The notes beneath the pieces were generated by a model, which worked only from the letters and a program-made list of their open reading frames with translations, was not told the DNA's origin and made no database searches. The translations under genes and the position numbers were made by a program. From Planctomycetota bacterium (GTDB taxonomy: Bacteria > Planctomycetota > UBA8742 > UBA2392), in contig JAOSKM010000001.1 of assembly GCA_027493625.1 (NCBI GenBank), positions 2,132,657 to 2,196,656 on the forward strand: a stretch of 64,000 nucleotides of DNA. The letters run 5' to 3'. How positions within the stretch are numbered: position 1 is the stretch's first letter; each line of letters begins with the position of its first letter. This document shows, piece after piece, positions 1-9,635 of the stretch.

Positions 1-23
1 CAAAGAACTGCAGGAGGCCGCCC

Positions 24-941
24 ATGGCTCTTGATCTCAGCGTGAAGCTTGGGCCGCTCGAGCTTGCATCGCCGCTGATGACCGCCAGCGGCTGCAGCGG
101 CTACGGCAAAGAGCTCGACCGCTACCACGACCTTGCCGTCTACGGCGCCCTGGTCGGCAAAAGCATCAGCCGCAACCCGCGCCTCGGCAACGACTACCCC
201 CGCACGGCCGAGACCGCGGCCGGCATGATCAACGCCATCGGCCTGCAGAACGAGGGCTACGAAGCGTTCATCAAGAACACCCTGCCCAGGATGCGCGGCT
301 TCGGGCCGAAGGCCGTCGTCAACGTGGTCGGCCACGACTTTGATGAATACGTCTGGCTGGTCGAGCGTTTCGACGCCGAGGAAGGCGTCGCGGCGCTGGA
401 GCTGAACCTGAGCTGCCCCAACGTGAAGGGCGGCATGCGCTTCGCCAGCGACCCCGGCGAGTGCGAAAAGCTGGTGGCCGCCTGCCGCGCCAAGACGCAA
501 CTGCCGCTGATCGCCAAGCTGTCGCCCAACGTGACGGACATTGCCGAAATCGCCAAAGCGGCCGAGCGCGGCGGCGCGGACATCCTGAGCGCGATCAACA
601 CCCTGGTCGGCATGGCGGTCAACTGGAAGCGCCGCGAGCCCCTGGTCGCCAACTACACCGGCGGCCTCAGCGGCCCGGCCGTGAAGCCGGTGGCGCTGCG
701 CTGCGTGTGGCAGGTGGCGAACGCGGTGAAGCTGCCGGTGATCGCGATCGGCGGCATCAGCAACGCCGACGACGTGCTGGAGTTCATGGTGGCGGGCGCC
801 AGCGCGGTGCAGCTGGGCACCATCCTGTTCGTGGAGCCCGACGCCGGCCAGACCATCCACGCCGGTTTGAAAGAGCGCCTGATCGAAGCCGGCGTGAAGC
901 GCATCAGCGAGCTGGTCGGCACACTCAAACCCCGCGCCTGA
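24..941 (+). CDS. pyrD: Dihydroorotate dehydrogenase, class 1B-like
   Basis: Cytoplasmic FMN enzyme that oxidises dihydroorotate to orotate in pyrimidine synthesis. The 305-residue TIM barrel has the class 1 active-site loop NLSCPNVKGG (residues 128-137) with catalytic Cys131, a FMN/substrate lysine in VGKSIS (residue 46), KLSPN near 165, and the phosphate-binding IAIGGISNADD and AGASAVQLGT segments at the C-terminus. AGGAGG lies 6-7 bases before the ATG. Class 1B enzymes use an Fe-S/FAD partner (PyrK), which is not visible here; an upstream pyrK before base 1 is possible. No transmembrane helix, which argues against class 2. Confidence 0.95.
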   Translation: MALDLSVKLGPLELASPLMTASGCSGYGKELDRYHDLAVYGALVGKSISRNPRLGNDYPRTAETAAGMINAIGLQNEGYEAFIKNTLPRMRGFGPKAVVNVVGHDFDEYVWLVERFDAEEGVAALELNLSCPNVKGGMRFASDPGECEKLVAACRAKTQLPLIAKLSPNVTDIAEIAKAAERGGADILSAINTLVGMAVNWKRREPLVANYTGGLSGPAVKPVALRCVWQVANAVKLPVIAIGGISNADDVLEFMVAGASAVQLGTILFVEPDAGQTIHAGLKERLIEAGVKRISELVGTLKPRA

Positions 942-1033
942 TTTCGCGACATCCAACGGCCAAGAACTGCAGGTCTCACGCCAAGTCGCCAAGACGCCAA
1001 GAACTGCGACCGCAGACTGACCGGCCTGCGAGG

Positions 1034-3058
1034 CTACTTGCTGGTCGCTGTGGTTACCGGCTCCCAGCCTGGCGGCAGGTTCTGCTGCAGCTCGCGGCAT
1101 TGCTCCAGCAGCCATTGCGCCGGGCCGTCTTCCGGCGTGCGCTTCAGCAGCGCGTCCAGCGCCTCGATGGCGCGGCCGAACTCGCGGTTGCGATACAGCT
1201 GCAGGGCCTGCTCGTACGCCTGGTCGGCGGCGACGCCCGCTGCCTGCAGAGCCAGCGGCTGGTAGACCCGCACCGGCTGCTGCTTGCCGACCACCAGGAC
1301 CTGGTCGATCTCGCGGAACTGAACGGCGTGCCTGGCCAGCTCAAAGGTGCGCTCGTCCACCAGGATCTCGGTGCCGTACAGCTTGTTGGCGCCCTCCAGG
1401 CGGCTGGCCACGTTCACGCTGTCGCCGATCACGGTGAAGTTCTTCTTGGTCTCGGTGCCGATGTTGCCGATCACCACCTCGCCGGTGGCGATGCCGATGC
1501 GCTGGAAGAACAGCGGCTTGCGCTGCGCCTGCCAACTCGCCCGCAGCTCGGCCGCGATGTGCAGCGCCGCCAGCGCGGACTCACAGGCGCGCACGGCGTA
1601 GTCCCTCTCGCTTGTGAAGGGCGGGCCCCAGAAGGCCATGATCGCGTCGCCGATGAACTTGTCCACGTAGCCGCGCTGCTCTTTCAGCTTGCGGCCGATG
1701 GCGGCGAAGTACTCGTTCAGTTGACTCGTCAAGTCCTCAGCGCTGAGGCCCTCGCTGATGCTGGTGAACCCCTTGATGTCGCTGAAAAAGATGCTGCCTT
1801 CGGCCCGCATGCTGGGGGCATTCAGCAGCTGCGGATTGTCCAGCAGGCTGCGCGCGAGCGTGTCGTGGGTGTACATGCCCAGCGCCTTGAGGCCCGTGGT
1901 CATGTCGTTGAAGGCCTTGCCCAGCTTGGCCAGCTCGTCGCGGCCGCGGATATTCACCTGCGTGTCGAAGCGCCCCTGCCTGATCTTGCCGGTCGCTTCC
2001 TCAATGCGGCGCAGCTTGGCGATCACCAGGTACGCGCCGAAGTAGGCCAGCACCGCGGCGATCAGCCCCAGCCCGCCGCCGATCATGAACACCCGTTTGC
2101 GCAGCTCAAGGAACGGGGCGAACTCTTTCTCGAGACTCTTGAACGCGATGAAGCCCGGCCGGTGCGGCAGATCGGGCGGCGAGAGCGTGCTGCTGAACGC
2201 CACGCCCAGGTGGGTCTCGCCCTCGATCACGAACTCGTACTCCTGTCGCGAGCCGTCGGGCGTGACCGCCCCCAGTTCCACGGCGCGGCGCAGGGCGTCG
2301 TCGGCGTCCATGCCGCCCTCCGGCAGGGTGGTGGACGCCACCAACGAGCCCGCGAACACGATCTTTTCGATCTCGTCTTCCTCGCTGCCTGAACTCTTCA
2401 GCCAGTCGCGCGACAGTTCCGTCAGCACCACGCCCACACCCACCGGCTCGAGGTCCTGGATGCCGACCCACAGGTAGTTCTGCACGCACAGGTACACGCG
2501 GCCGGCGATCGGCAGCACGGCCGCCTCGGACGTCGGCAGGCCCTTGGCGGTGCCTGCGTCCCAGGCGGGCTTGAAGAAGGCTGCCATGAAACGGGTCAGC
2601 TCGGGGTCAGCCAGCAACGGGTCGCGGCGATTCAGGTCGAAGCCCGCTTTCGCCGAGAAATACACCACCGCCAGGTCGTCACCCGCGCTGGCCAGTGATT
2701 TCGCGTTGCGCTCTTCGGCGGTGTAGGTTTCGAAGGCGAAGATTGCCACGTCCGCGCCGGCGTTGTTGCGCCAGTCCTCGGCAAAGGGTCGCAGGTTGTC
2801 GCCGAAATCGCCGAAGCGCGCGTCGCGCAGAAACTCGACCAGCCCCTGGTCCGCCGCGGAAGCACGCAAGCCCTGGCGCGACACCTGGGCGGCGAACGTG
2901 ATGCGCTCGTCCAGGATGCGCTGGTCTTTCAGCAGCTCTGTGTGAATCCGTTCACGGGCGTCCTGTTCAAACAGGGCGCTGCTGCTCACCACCAGAAAGC
3001 TGGTCAGGAACGCAACCAGCACAATCACGGCAATCAGCGCCTTGTAGCGGAGGCTCAT
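1034..3058 (-). CDS. Membrane adenylate/guanylate cyclase with HAMP domain
   Basis: Class III nucleotide cyclase receptor of 674 residues making cAMP or cGMP. It has TM1 (about 7-28), a ~290-residue extracytoplasmic sensor, TM2 (about 323-347), a HAMP linker (about 344-397) and a catalytic domain (about 420-575). Both metal-binding aspartates are present, in FFSDIKGF (Asp427) and KFIGDAIMAFWG (Asp471); the NFTVIGDSVNVASRLEG segment is typical of bacterial adenylate cyclases. The last ~70 residues look TPR-like. The ATG overlaps the stop of the upstream cupredoxin-like gene by 4 bases (ATGA), so the two are translationally coupled. Substrate choice is not proven. Confidence 0.9.
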   Translation of the reverse strand: MSLRYKALIAVIVLVAFLTSFLVVSSSALFEQDARERIHTELLKDQRILDERITFAAQVSRQGLRASAADQGLVEFLRDARFGDFGDNLRPFAEDWRNNAGADVAIFAFETYTAEERNAKSLASAGDDLAVVYFSAKAGFDLNRRDPLLADPELTRFMAAFFKPAWDAGTAKGLPTSEAAVLPIAGRVYLCVQNYLWVGIQDLEPVGVGVVLTELSRDWLKSSGSEEDEIEKIVFAGSLVASTTLPEGGMDADDALRRAVELGAVTPDGSRQEYEFVIEGETHLGVAFSSTLSPPDLPHRPGFIAFKSLEKEFAPFLELRKRVFMIGGGLGLIAAVLAYFGAYLVIAKLRRIEEATGKIRQGRFDTQVNIRGRDELAKLGKAFNDMTTGLKALGMYTHDTLARSLLDNPQLLNAPSMRAEGSIFFSDIKGFTSISEGLSAEDLTSQLNEYFAAIGRKLKEQRGYVDKFIGDAIMAFWGPPFTSERDYAVRACESALAALHIAAELRASWQAQRKPLFFQRIGIATGEVVIGNIGTETKKNFTVIGDSVNVASRLEGANKLYGTEILVDERTFELARHAVQFREIDQVLVVGKQQPVRVYQPLALQAAGVAADQAYEQALQLYRNREFGRAIEALDALLKRTPEDGPAQWLLEQCRELQQNLPPGWEPVTTATSK

Positions 3059-3856
3059 TCACCCACTTTGGGCAGGTTGTTGACCGTCAACTCGGCCGTC
3101 AGGGTTTCCCGCTTGCCGGCCGTGACCTTCACCTTGCGCGACCACGCGGGCAGGCGCGGCGCGTGCACATGCACTTCGTATTCGCCGGGGGGCAGCATGT
3201 CGAAGAAGGCGTCATCGTCGCTGCTGCCGATCCAGCAATAGGGGCCTGCTTCAGCAAAAAAGCACGCAGTGCAGTGTTTCATCCTCTTCGCAATACACGT
3301 CATAGCGCCCGGCCTTGGCCACCTTGATGGTGCCAAGCGCGCCGGCCGAGACCTCAGCCTCGAACGAGTCGTCTGTTTCGCTGAAGCCATAAAGGTGAAC
3401 GGCCTGCTTGCGCTGGTTGTGCAGGGTGAACGAGGCACCACCCTTTCGGTGGCGCGCCAGGTACTGGGCGCGGTTGAAGCCTTCGTCATCGAGCGTGATT
3501 TCGCCGGCAGAGGGCGCAAGCTCGGGCACGTCGCGCAGCACGGGCGCGCCGGCGTCCACGATCACCACCACGTCCTCGATGGCGTCATAGTCCACGCGCT
3601 CGAAGGCCTTGCCCTGCTCGACGCTCTGGCGGCCGGTGGTGTACTCACCACGGACTTCGCGGGTCTTTGCCTTGGGCGCGCCCTCTCTGGGCTCCCCGTT
3701 CAACTGCACCAGAATCTGGCCGTTGTCGCCCGCCGGTTGCGGGTAAGTCGGCGTGCTGCCGCAGGCGCTTAACAGCACCAGGGCGAGCGTCATCGCGGCG
3801 ATCGCGCATCTACCCGTCGCTTGCGCTCCGGGCTCCTGTCCTCGGCAGCCGATCAT
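3055..3856 (-). CDS. Cupredoxin-like lipoprotein, frameshifted
   Basis: Two overlapping reading frames make one protein of about 266 residues. The first (from 3856) has a lipoprotein signal ending LLSACGS and a beta domain with GGASFTLHN and RYDVYCEEDETLHC; it stops at 3251-3253. The second continues immediately with AEAGPYCWIGSSDDD and a carboxypeptidase-regulatory/PEGA-like end, LPPGEYEVHVHAP. The switch is in an A6 run on the plus strand (3256-3261); removing one base gives LHCVLFAEAGPYCW. It overlaps its upstream and downstream neighbours by 4 bases each (ATGA). Likely a periplasmic or outer-membrane metal- or redox-linked protein; copper ligands are not certain. Confidence 0.7.
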
Positions 3857-4578
3857 CGCTTCATCTCCACGGTCACGGATGTTGTGCCGCCGGCCGAGAC
3901 CTCAACCGTGGTCTCGAAGTCCTTGAAGCGCTTCTGCTTCTGCCAGGTGTGCAGGCGATACTTGCCGGCCGGTACGTCCTTGATCTCGAAGCTGTCCGAG
4001 TCGGCCTCAAGCACGGCGTAGGCGGGGTTGGGTGCTATGAAGAAGCGGCCGTCCATGCGTTTGTGGATGCTGCAATGCACGCTGACTTCGCCGGCGTCCG
4101 TGAATTCATGCTCGCGGCTCTGGCCCTGGTCAAAGATGCCGAGGTCGGCCTCGATGTCGCCCAGGAAGTAGACGTTGTGGCTGATCTCGTTCTCTTCGTC
4201 GTTCAGGAACTTCACCTTCTGCTTGCGCACCAGTACGCCGAAAGAGGGTTCGAACTTGCCGCCCTTCTGGCTGACGTCCAGCGTGGCGGGGGCGCTGTAA
4301 ACACCTTGCTCGCCGGCTTTGTCGCCGTCGCCCAGACGCACCAGGTACACCACGATTGGTTGCTGAGGCCGCTTCGCGCTGAACGTCAGCGTGCCTTTCA
4401 CGGCGCCCTTCTGCGCGTCGGCCCACTTCCAGTCGCCGTCCTGGAACGCGGCGGCTTTCAGGTAGCGTGCGCTGGGCAGGTGGCGCGGTCCAAGCTGGGC
4501 CTTCACAACGGCGGTCACAACCGCCGTGCAGCCCAGTAACAGAGCCAGCAGAAACAGCTTCAAGGGTAGACGGTTCAT
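3853..4578 (-). CDS. Secreted cupredoxin-like protein
   Basis: 241-residue exported protein with an N-terminal hydrophobic segment (MNRLPLKLFLLALLLGC) and a plastocyanin-like fold signature: NDEENEISHNVYF followed by HCSIHKRMDGRFFIAPNPAYA, where the His, Cys and His/Met are placed as in type I copper sites. A carboxypeptidase-regulatory-like tail (IKDVPAGKYRLHTWQ) follows. I chose ATG 4578 because the signal peptide begins there; the frame is open further upstream but the sequence is basic and unlike a protein. First gene of the three-gene operon with the second cupredoxin and the cyclase. Resembles methylamine-utilisation-type cupredoxins; function unknown. Confidence 0.75.
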   Translation of the reverse strand: MNRLPLKLFLLALLLGCTAVVTAVVKAQLGPRHLPSARYLKAAAFQDGDWKWADAQKGAVKGTLTFSAKRPQQPIVVYLVRLGDGDKAGEQGVYSAPATLDVSQKGGKFEPSFGVLVRKQKVKFLNDEENEISHNVYFLGDIEADLGIFDQGQSREHEFTDAGEVSVHCSIHKRMDGRFFIAPNPAYAVLEADSDSFEIKDVPAGKYRLHTWQKQKRFKDFETTVEVSAGGTTSVTVEMKR

Positions 4579-4812
4579 TGCGGGCTTAATCAAACCGGCC
4601 CCGGCCTGTGCCGTCAAGCACGCCATGCCCCGGCGCCGGACCCGTCGGTCTCCACGAGCAACCTGTCCGGTCGCTGATCCGTGCCTGCAAGCCGTTCCCG
4701 CCACTGTGCTTGTGGTAACGGGTCCGGGCGCCTAAATTGGACGGGTTCAGAATTTACGCGAACCGTGCGGCGGCCCGGCGCGTATTACTTGAAGCTCAGC
4801 GCGAAGGCATTG

Positions 4813-5503
4813 ATGGCAACCGCCTCCGAAAACCAGGACCTCAAGCTCATGGCCTCGATCAAACGGGGGCAACATGGAGGCGTTTGAGCAGCTGTTCTAC
4901 AAGTACTACCGCCGCCTTTACGCCCTGTTCTACCGCCTGTGCTGGGATGACGGCCGCGCCGAGGACCTGCTGCAGGAAACCTTCATGCGAGTGTGGCGCG
5001 GGGCCATGACCTTCCGCGACGACCTGAAGGTCAGCAGCTGGATCTATCGCATCGGGCGCAACTGCTGGATCGACCTCGAGGCCCGCCGTAAATCCGTGCG
5101 CCGCGCCGTGGATATCGAAAGCGACAGCCTGCTCGACTCCGGCCGTGTGGACGCGCTGTCCGAAGGCGACCCGCGCGCGACCACCAGCGGGCGCTACGCG
5201 GCGATCCGCCCGGTGCAGTTGATAGAGGAAATGGCCAAGGGCAAAGAGGAGTCGCCGGTAGATCGCGTGGAGAAGCGCGAGATCGAAGACGGCGTGCGCT
5301 CCGGCCTGCTTGACCTTGACCCCATGCACCGGCTGGTGCTGGTCATGAGCTTCTACCAGGGCATGACCTACACCGAGATTGCGGACGCCCTGGAGATTCC
5401 GCTCGGCACGGTGAAGTCGCGCGTGTACTACGCTGAGAAAAAGCTGCGCGACAAGCTGAAGCGTTTCGTCGGCAACCCCGCCGAGGGGGTGAAGCATGCT
5501 TGA
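4813..5503 (+). CDS. ECF-type RNA polymerase sigma-70 factor, N-terminal frameshift
   Basis: Sigma factor with region 2 (FEQLFYKYYRRLYALFYRL, then AEDLLQETFMRVW) and region 4 (MTYTEIADALEIPLGTVKSRVYYAEKKL). The uninterrupted frame starts at ATG 4874, but that removes the usual start of region 2. The preceding frame from ATG 4813 reads MATASENQDLKLMASIKRG and joins perfectly if one G is dropped from the G5 run at 4865-4869 (giving IKRGNMEAFEQLF). The intact protein is therefore about 229 residues. A ~60-residue acidic linker separates regions 2 and 4. The stop overlaps the start of the FecR-like gene by 8 bases, the usual sigma/anti-sigma arrangement. Confidence 0.88.
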
Positions 5504-6793
5504 CGACGAAAAGCTGACCCAGCCCCTGGGCGGCGTGCAGCTGCTTTCCTACACGCTGGGAGAGCTCGACGCCGAGGCCCAGCAGACCATCGAGAGCAAA
5601 ATCGCCGCCGACCCGGCCCTCAAGCAGGAGCTGGAAGAGATCCGCGCCCACCTGAAACTGCACCAGGACGTGCGCAAGGTGGCGCCGCGCCGCGGCAGCT
5701 TTGAGCGCCTGCAGGCCCGCATGAAGAAAGAGGGCGCCCTGCTGGGCGCCGTGCCGGGCGTGCACTGCATGCTGCGCCGCGCCTTCCTGTTGGCGCTGCT
5801 GGTGGGCATCGCGGCCGTGGCGACGCTGATCGCGATCGGGCGCACCGGCGGCTCACTGGCGGCGCCGGACGTGATCGGCCAGATCGTGTACCACAACCCT
5901 TCGCTGACCGTGGGGCAGCGCCGCGCCGAGGTTGCGCGCCGCGAGCTGCAGCTGAAAACCGAAGCGGAAGCGCCCGATGACACCGGCGCCTACGACGCCT
6001 GGGTGTGGCTGCCGACCGGCGTCTCGAACACCTACAGCACCATCGAGCTGGCGCAGAACACCCAGTTCAAGTTCACCAAGACCCGCCGGGTGGTGCTCAG
6101 CGCCGGCTTCATGCGTCGCCTGGAAGTGCAGCCGGGCGGCATGGGCGAGGGCCCCTTTGTGGTGGTGACGCCCCACTGCCAGGTGCAGGTGGACCGCGGC
6201 AGCCTGTCCATCAATGTCACGCGCGACGGCGTGGAAACCCAGATCAGCGTCGGCACCGGCAGCGCCCGCGTGTACGGGCTCGATTCCGACCGCAGTTTCC
6301 CGGTGCCGGCCGGCTACTGCACCAGCGTCGAGCGCGGCAAGCTGCCCAACCCGGCGCGCCCGCTGTTGAAGCTGCTGCTGAACCGGGTGACGGGCTCGAA
6401 CTCGCTGATCGAGGCGACGCTGCTGAATGACGGCTTCGTGCCGGTCAAGGTGCGGCGCGCGATTGACACCGAGAACGTGTTCGCGCAGCCGATATACCTG
6501 CTGCATCACTCGCACGTGTCTGAGTACGCGCCCGAGGGCACACCCGAGAACGTAACCCGCCCGCCCGAGCCCGTAACGCCGGCGGACCGCCCGCATGACC
6601 ACACCGGCGACGTATGGCTTGAGCCCGGGCAGTATTACCGCTTCGAGTTCGACATTTCACCGATGCTGATCACCGCCCCGCGTGTGGAGCACTGGCTGCG
6701 GCTCGAGTACCGGGGCGACCTGTACGGCCCCCCGGCCAGGCCCGCGTGAAGATCGAAAGCGCCAACCTGAAGCTGGACCTGCGAAACCGATAG
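5496..6793 (+). CDS. FecR-like membrane anti-sigma partner, C-terminal frameshift
   Basis: Starts inside the sigma gene stop (ATGCTTGA overlap). An N-terminal ~85-residue helical cytoplasmic part (sigma-binding candidate, without an obvious zinc HxxxCxxC motif) precedes a single TM segment (about 92-112) and a large beta-rich extracytoplasmic part with FecR-like stretches (VVTPHCQVQVDRGSLSINV). As read it stops at 6749, but a C6 run at 6728-6733 probably lost one C: restoring it extends the protein in the frame ending ARVKIESANLKLDLRN at 6793, just before the next gene's Shine-Dalgarno. Role by context: holds the adjacent ECF sigma factor until an envelope signal arrives. Confidence 0.75.
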
Positions 6794-6802
6794 AAGGCGA
6801 CC

Positions 6803-9364
6803 ATGAGTCTGACGTTGATCGAAAAGAAACTCTCCCAGCTGCGCGGGCACATCCGCCTGATGTTCTTCAGCTGGGGGCTCGCCAAGCTCACGATCTGGGC
6901 CGCGGCGCTTACCCTGTGGCTGTTCTACTCCGACATGCTGCTGAAGCTGCCGGGCGGCTTCCGGCTGGTTTTCCTGCTGATCGCCCTGGTGCTGCTGGCC
7001 GTCGTCGCCGTGCGCTCGCTGGTCTACCCGCTTTCGCGCACCATCAGCGACGAAGACCTGGCCCTGCTGGTCGAGCGCGAGTACCCGCTGCTCAACGACC
7101 GCCTCATCAGCGCGCTCCAGATGCTGAAGGGACAGGAACGTTACAAGGACGCCGGCAGCCAGGAGATGATGCGCGCCGTCGTCGGCGAAAGCTTCGACAT
7201 CGCCGGGCGCCTGCAGTTCAACGAGGCCGTGCGCTCGCGCCGCCTGCTGTACATGGTGACGGGCAGCATGCTGGCCATGCTGCTGCTGTTCGGGCACGCC
7301 TGGTTCGCGCGCGACGCCATGGGAACCTGGGTCAAGCGCGCGCTCGGCGGCGGCCCCGAGTGGCCCACCGACACCCAGCTCGAGGTGCTGATCCTGGGCA
7401 AGGACCAGCTCGCCCAGTACCCGACCAACGAGGACCTCAACGTCAATTTCAACTTCGATCCCGAAGAGCAAATCCCCGAGCTCGGCGTCACCGGCGTATA
7501 CCAGGTCGCCGCCAACAGCGACCTCCGCTTCATCGCGCGCCCCAGCGGCGAGATTCCCGACAAGGCCGAGATCATCATCGCCACCTGGCAGAAAGACCCC
7601 GAATCAGGCCGCTACGTGCGGGTCGGCAAGGACATCTCCCGACCCATGGAGCGCAGCAGCATTACCGCCGCCGACGACAGCCAGGTGGTATTCTTCTCGT
7701 ACAACAAGATGAGCGTGATCAGCCACCTCGAGCAGATCACCATCAAGGCCGGCGACGCCACGGCCGGGCCCTACACCCTGCGGGTGATCCCGGCGCCCGA
7801 GCTGGACTCGCCGCTCGAGCTGACCTTCACCTACCCGGAATACCTGGTGCTGGAGCCGCGCCGCACCCAGGAGCAGCTGGTGGACGCCGTGGCCGGCACG
7901 CGGGTTGAGTTCACGTTCAGCACCACCAAGCCGCTGATGCTGGAGGGGCCTGAGGCCAGCGCCCTGCTGGTGGACTTCAACGTGGGCAGCAGCCAGCGCT
8001 TCCCGATCGACACCGACAGCGCCGCCGGCGAGAACCACTACAAGGCGCGCATCCCGGCGCTGCAGCTTGGCATGTCACGCTATCGCCTGAAGCTGGTGGA
8101 CCGCGTCGGCATCGAGAACGCGGAAAACATCGGCAACCTGATGCAGGTCAAGGAAGACGTGGCGCCCACGGTGCGCGTCCTGTTTTCGGGCGACCCGCTG
8201 GTCAGCAACCAGCTGGTGTACATCACCCGCGACGCGGTGCTGCCCATCGAGTTCGAGATGATGGACGACTACGGCATCGGCAGCGCCCGGATGTTCTGGC
8301 GCTTCCAGATCGAGACCGAGTATCGCGAATTCGCGCCCTTCGCCGCCCGCTTCAAGGAACTTGAGTCAAACCCGCGAGCCTCGCTGAAGACCAGCTTCGA
8401 GCTGAACTTCGCGGGCCTGATCGGCAACGAGCCCATTCCCACAGGGCCGCGCCCGGCCATCGAGGTTTACATCCAGGCCTTTGACCTCAACCAGGTGAAG
8501 GTGGATGAAAACGCGCCGCCCCAGTTCCAGGGCAGCAAGCACCACACCGTGCTGACCTACGAACTGTATGAGATCGACGAGTTGCGCGCCAAGGTCAGCA
8601 GCCAGATCCGCCAGATCAAGACCACCATCTCCGGCATGGCCACCCTGCAGGAAGAACTGCTGGCCATCACCCGCGACGCCCTGGCCCGGCCCAACCTGCT
8701 CGATTTCCGCGACGAAGCCGGCCAGCGCCTGCGCAACGACCTCGACGAGGCCTACAAGCGCCAGAACCAGATGCTGCGCGACGCGGAGGTGGTCCTAAAC
8801 CGCTTCGGCGTGTTCGCCCAGGTCTATCGCTACAACCGGCTTGAACGCAAGGCCGAGGACCTGTCCAAGCCCCAGGAATCCCGCATCCAAACCGTGCGCC
8901 TGCTGCTGGCCATCGCCGCCGCCGAGCGCGACCTGCAGCAGCGCGTCAATTCGCCGCTGGTGCGCCTGGAAGAGGCCGAGGACGCCGACATCGCCCGTCA
9001 CGCCGGCGAGCTGATCGCCAACCTCAACGCCGAGCTGCTGCGCGCACAGCCCGACGCCGCCTTCTCGGCTGACAGTTTCGGCAAACTGATCCAGGAGACC
9101 GGCCTGTTCACGCCCGGCAGCATGGAGCGCGCCCGCGCCCTGTACGAGAGCCTGCTTGAGGTCGGCATCAAGCCCAACGAGCGGCGCGAGTTGCTGGCCG
9201 AGCTGCAGAAGCAGCAGGAACTCAGCATCGAAATCATCGCCGCGGTACAGGAGCAGGTGAAGAAGTGGGAAGGCTTCGACGACATCCTCCACGGCTTCCG
9301 CAACCTGTTCGACACCCAGAAAGAAACCAACGAGGACGTGAAGGAAGAAGTCACCGGCGAATAG
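6803..9364 (+). CDS. Large DUF4175-like membrane protein
   Basis: 853-residue protein with two N-terminal TM helices (about 25-45 and 52-70), a third near 150-170, a long extracytoplasmic beta-rich body containing Ig-like stretches (LELTFTYPEYLVLEPRRTQEQ), and a C-terminal helical region (about 590-853) rich in Q, E and R. Overall organisation matches DUF4175-type proteins of planctomycetes and alphaproteobacteria. Start ATG follows GAAGG. It sits between the sigma/anti-sigma pair and the coiled-coil giant, suggesting one envelope complex. Biochemical function unknown. Confidence 0.75.
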   Translation: MSLTLIEKKLSQLRGHIRLMFFSWGLAKLTIWAAALTLWLFYSDMLLKLPGGFRLVFLLIALVLLAVVAVRSLVYPLSRTISDEDLALLVEREYPLLNDRLISALQMLKGQERYKDAGSQEMMRAVVGESFDIAGRLQFNEAVRSRRLLYMVTGSMLAMLLLFGHAWFARDAMGTWVKRALGGGPEWPTDTQLEVLILGKDQLAQYPTNEDLNVNFNFDPEEQIPELGVTGVYQVAANSDLRFIARPSGEIPDKAEIIIATWQKDPESGRYVRVGKDISRPMERSSITAADDSQVVFFSYNKMSVISHLEQITIKAGDATAGPYTLRVIPAPELDSPLELTFTYPEYLVLEPRRTQEQLVDAVAGTRVEFTFSTTKPLMLEGPEASALLVDFNVGSSQRFPIDTDSAAGENHYKARIPALQLGMSRYRLKLVDRVGIENAENIGNLMQVKEDVAPTVRVLFSGDPLVSNQLVYITRDAVLPIEFEMMDDYGIGSARMFWRFQIETEYREFAPFAARFKELESNPRASLKTSFELNFAGLIGNEPIPTGPRPAIEVYIQAFDLNQVKVDENAPPQFQGSKHHTVLTYELYEIDELRAKVSSQIRQIKTTISGMATLQEELLAITRDALARPNLLDFRDEAGQRLRNDLDEAYKRQNQMLRDAEVVLNRFGVFAQVYRYNRLERKAEDLSKPQESRIQTVRLLLAIAAAERDLQQRVNSPLVRLEEAEDADIARHAGELIANLNAELLRAQPDAAFSADSFGKLIQETGLFTPGSMERARALYESLLEVGIKPNERRELLAELQKQQELSIEIIAAVQEQVKKWEGFDDILHGFRNLFDTQKETNEDVKEEVTGE

Positions 9365-9382
9365 CCATGCCGCCAGAGCCAA

Positions 9383-9417
9383 AGGGCCCCGGGCATAAGC
9401 CCGGGGCCCTCGATTTC
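9383..9417 (+). terminator. Rho-independent terminator after the DUF4175-like gene
   Basis: An 11-bp GC-rich stem (9383-9393 with 9400-9410) closes a 6-base loop and is followed by a weak T-rich tail, 19 bases after the stop. It separates the sigma operon from the coiled-coil gene. The remaining 9418-9635 holds no gene; it should contain the promoter of the next gene. Confidence 0.75.
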
Positions 9418-9635
9418 GGTTCTGGTGGGCTGATTCAGTTGCATCCGGCCGCCATCGGCTCACCCATGTATATCGCTGCAAGTGTCATGTTGCCAATGCG
9501 TTACGACGAGTTCGCCAGGCGGCCCGGTTTCGGCTCGATTTTCTTCATTACCCTGTGAACCGCAGCAGCCGCTCTTGCGTAATACCTGTGTAAACCAGTG
9601 CAGGCTTTCCTTAGCACTCGACGAGAGAGAACCAG

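Noticed and set aside
461-2392. 643-codon plus-strand open frame opposite pyrD and the cyclase
   Set aside because: Low-complexity Arg/Ala/Gly/Gln composition and overlap with two clear genes; an antisense frame expected in GC-rich DNA.
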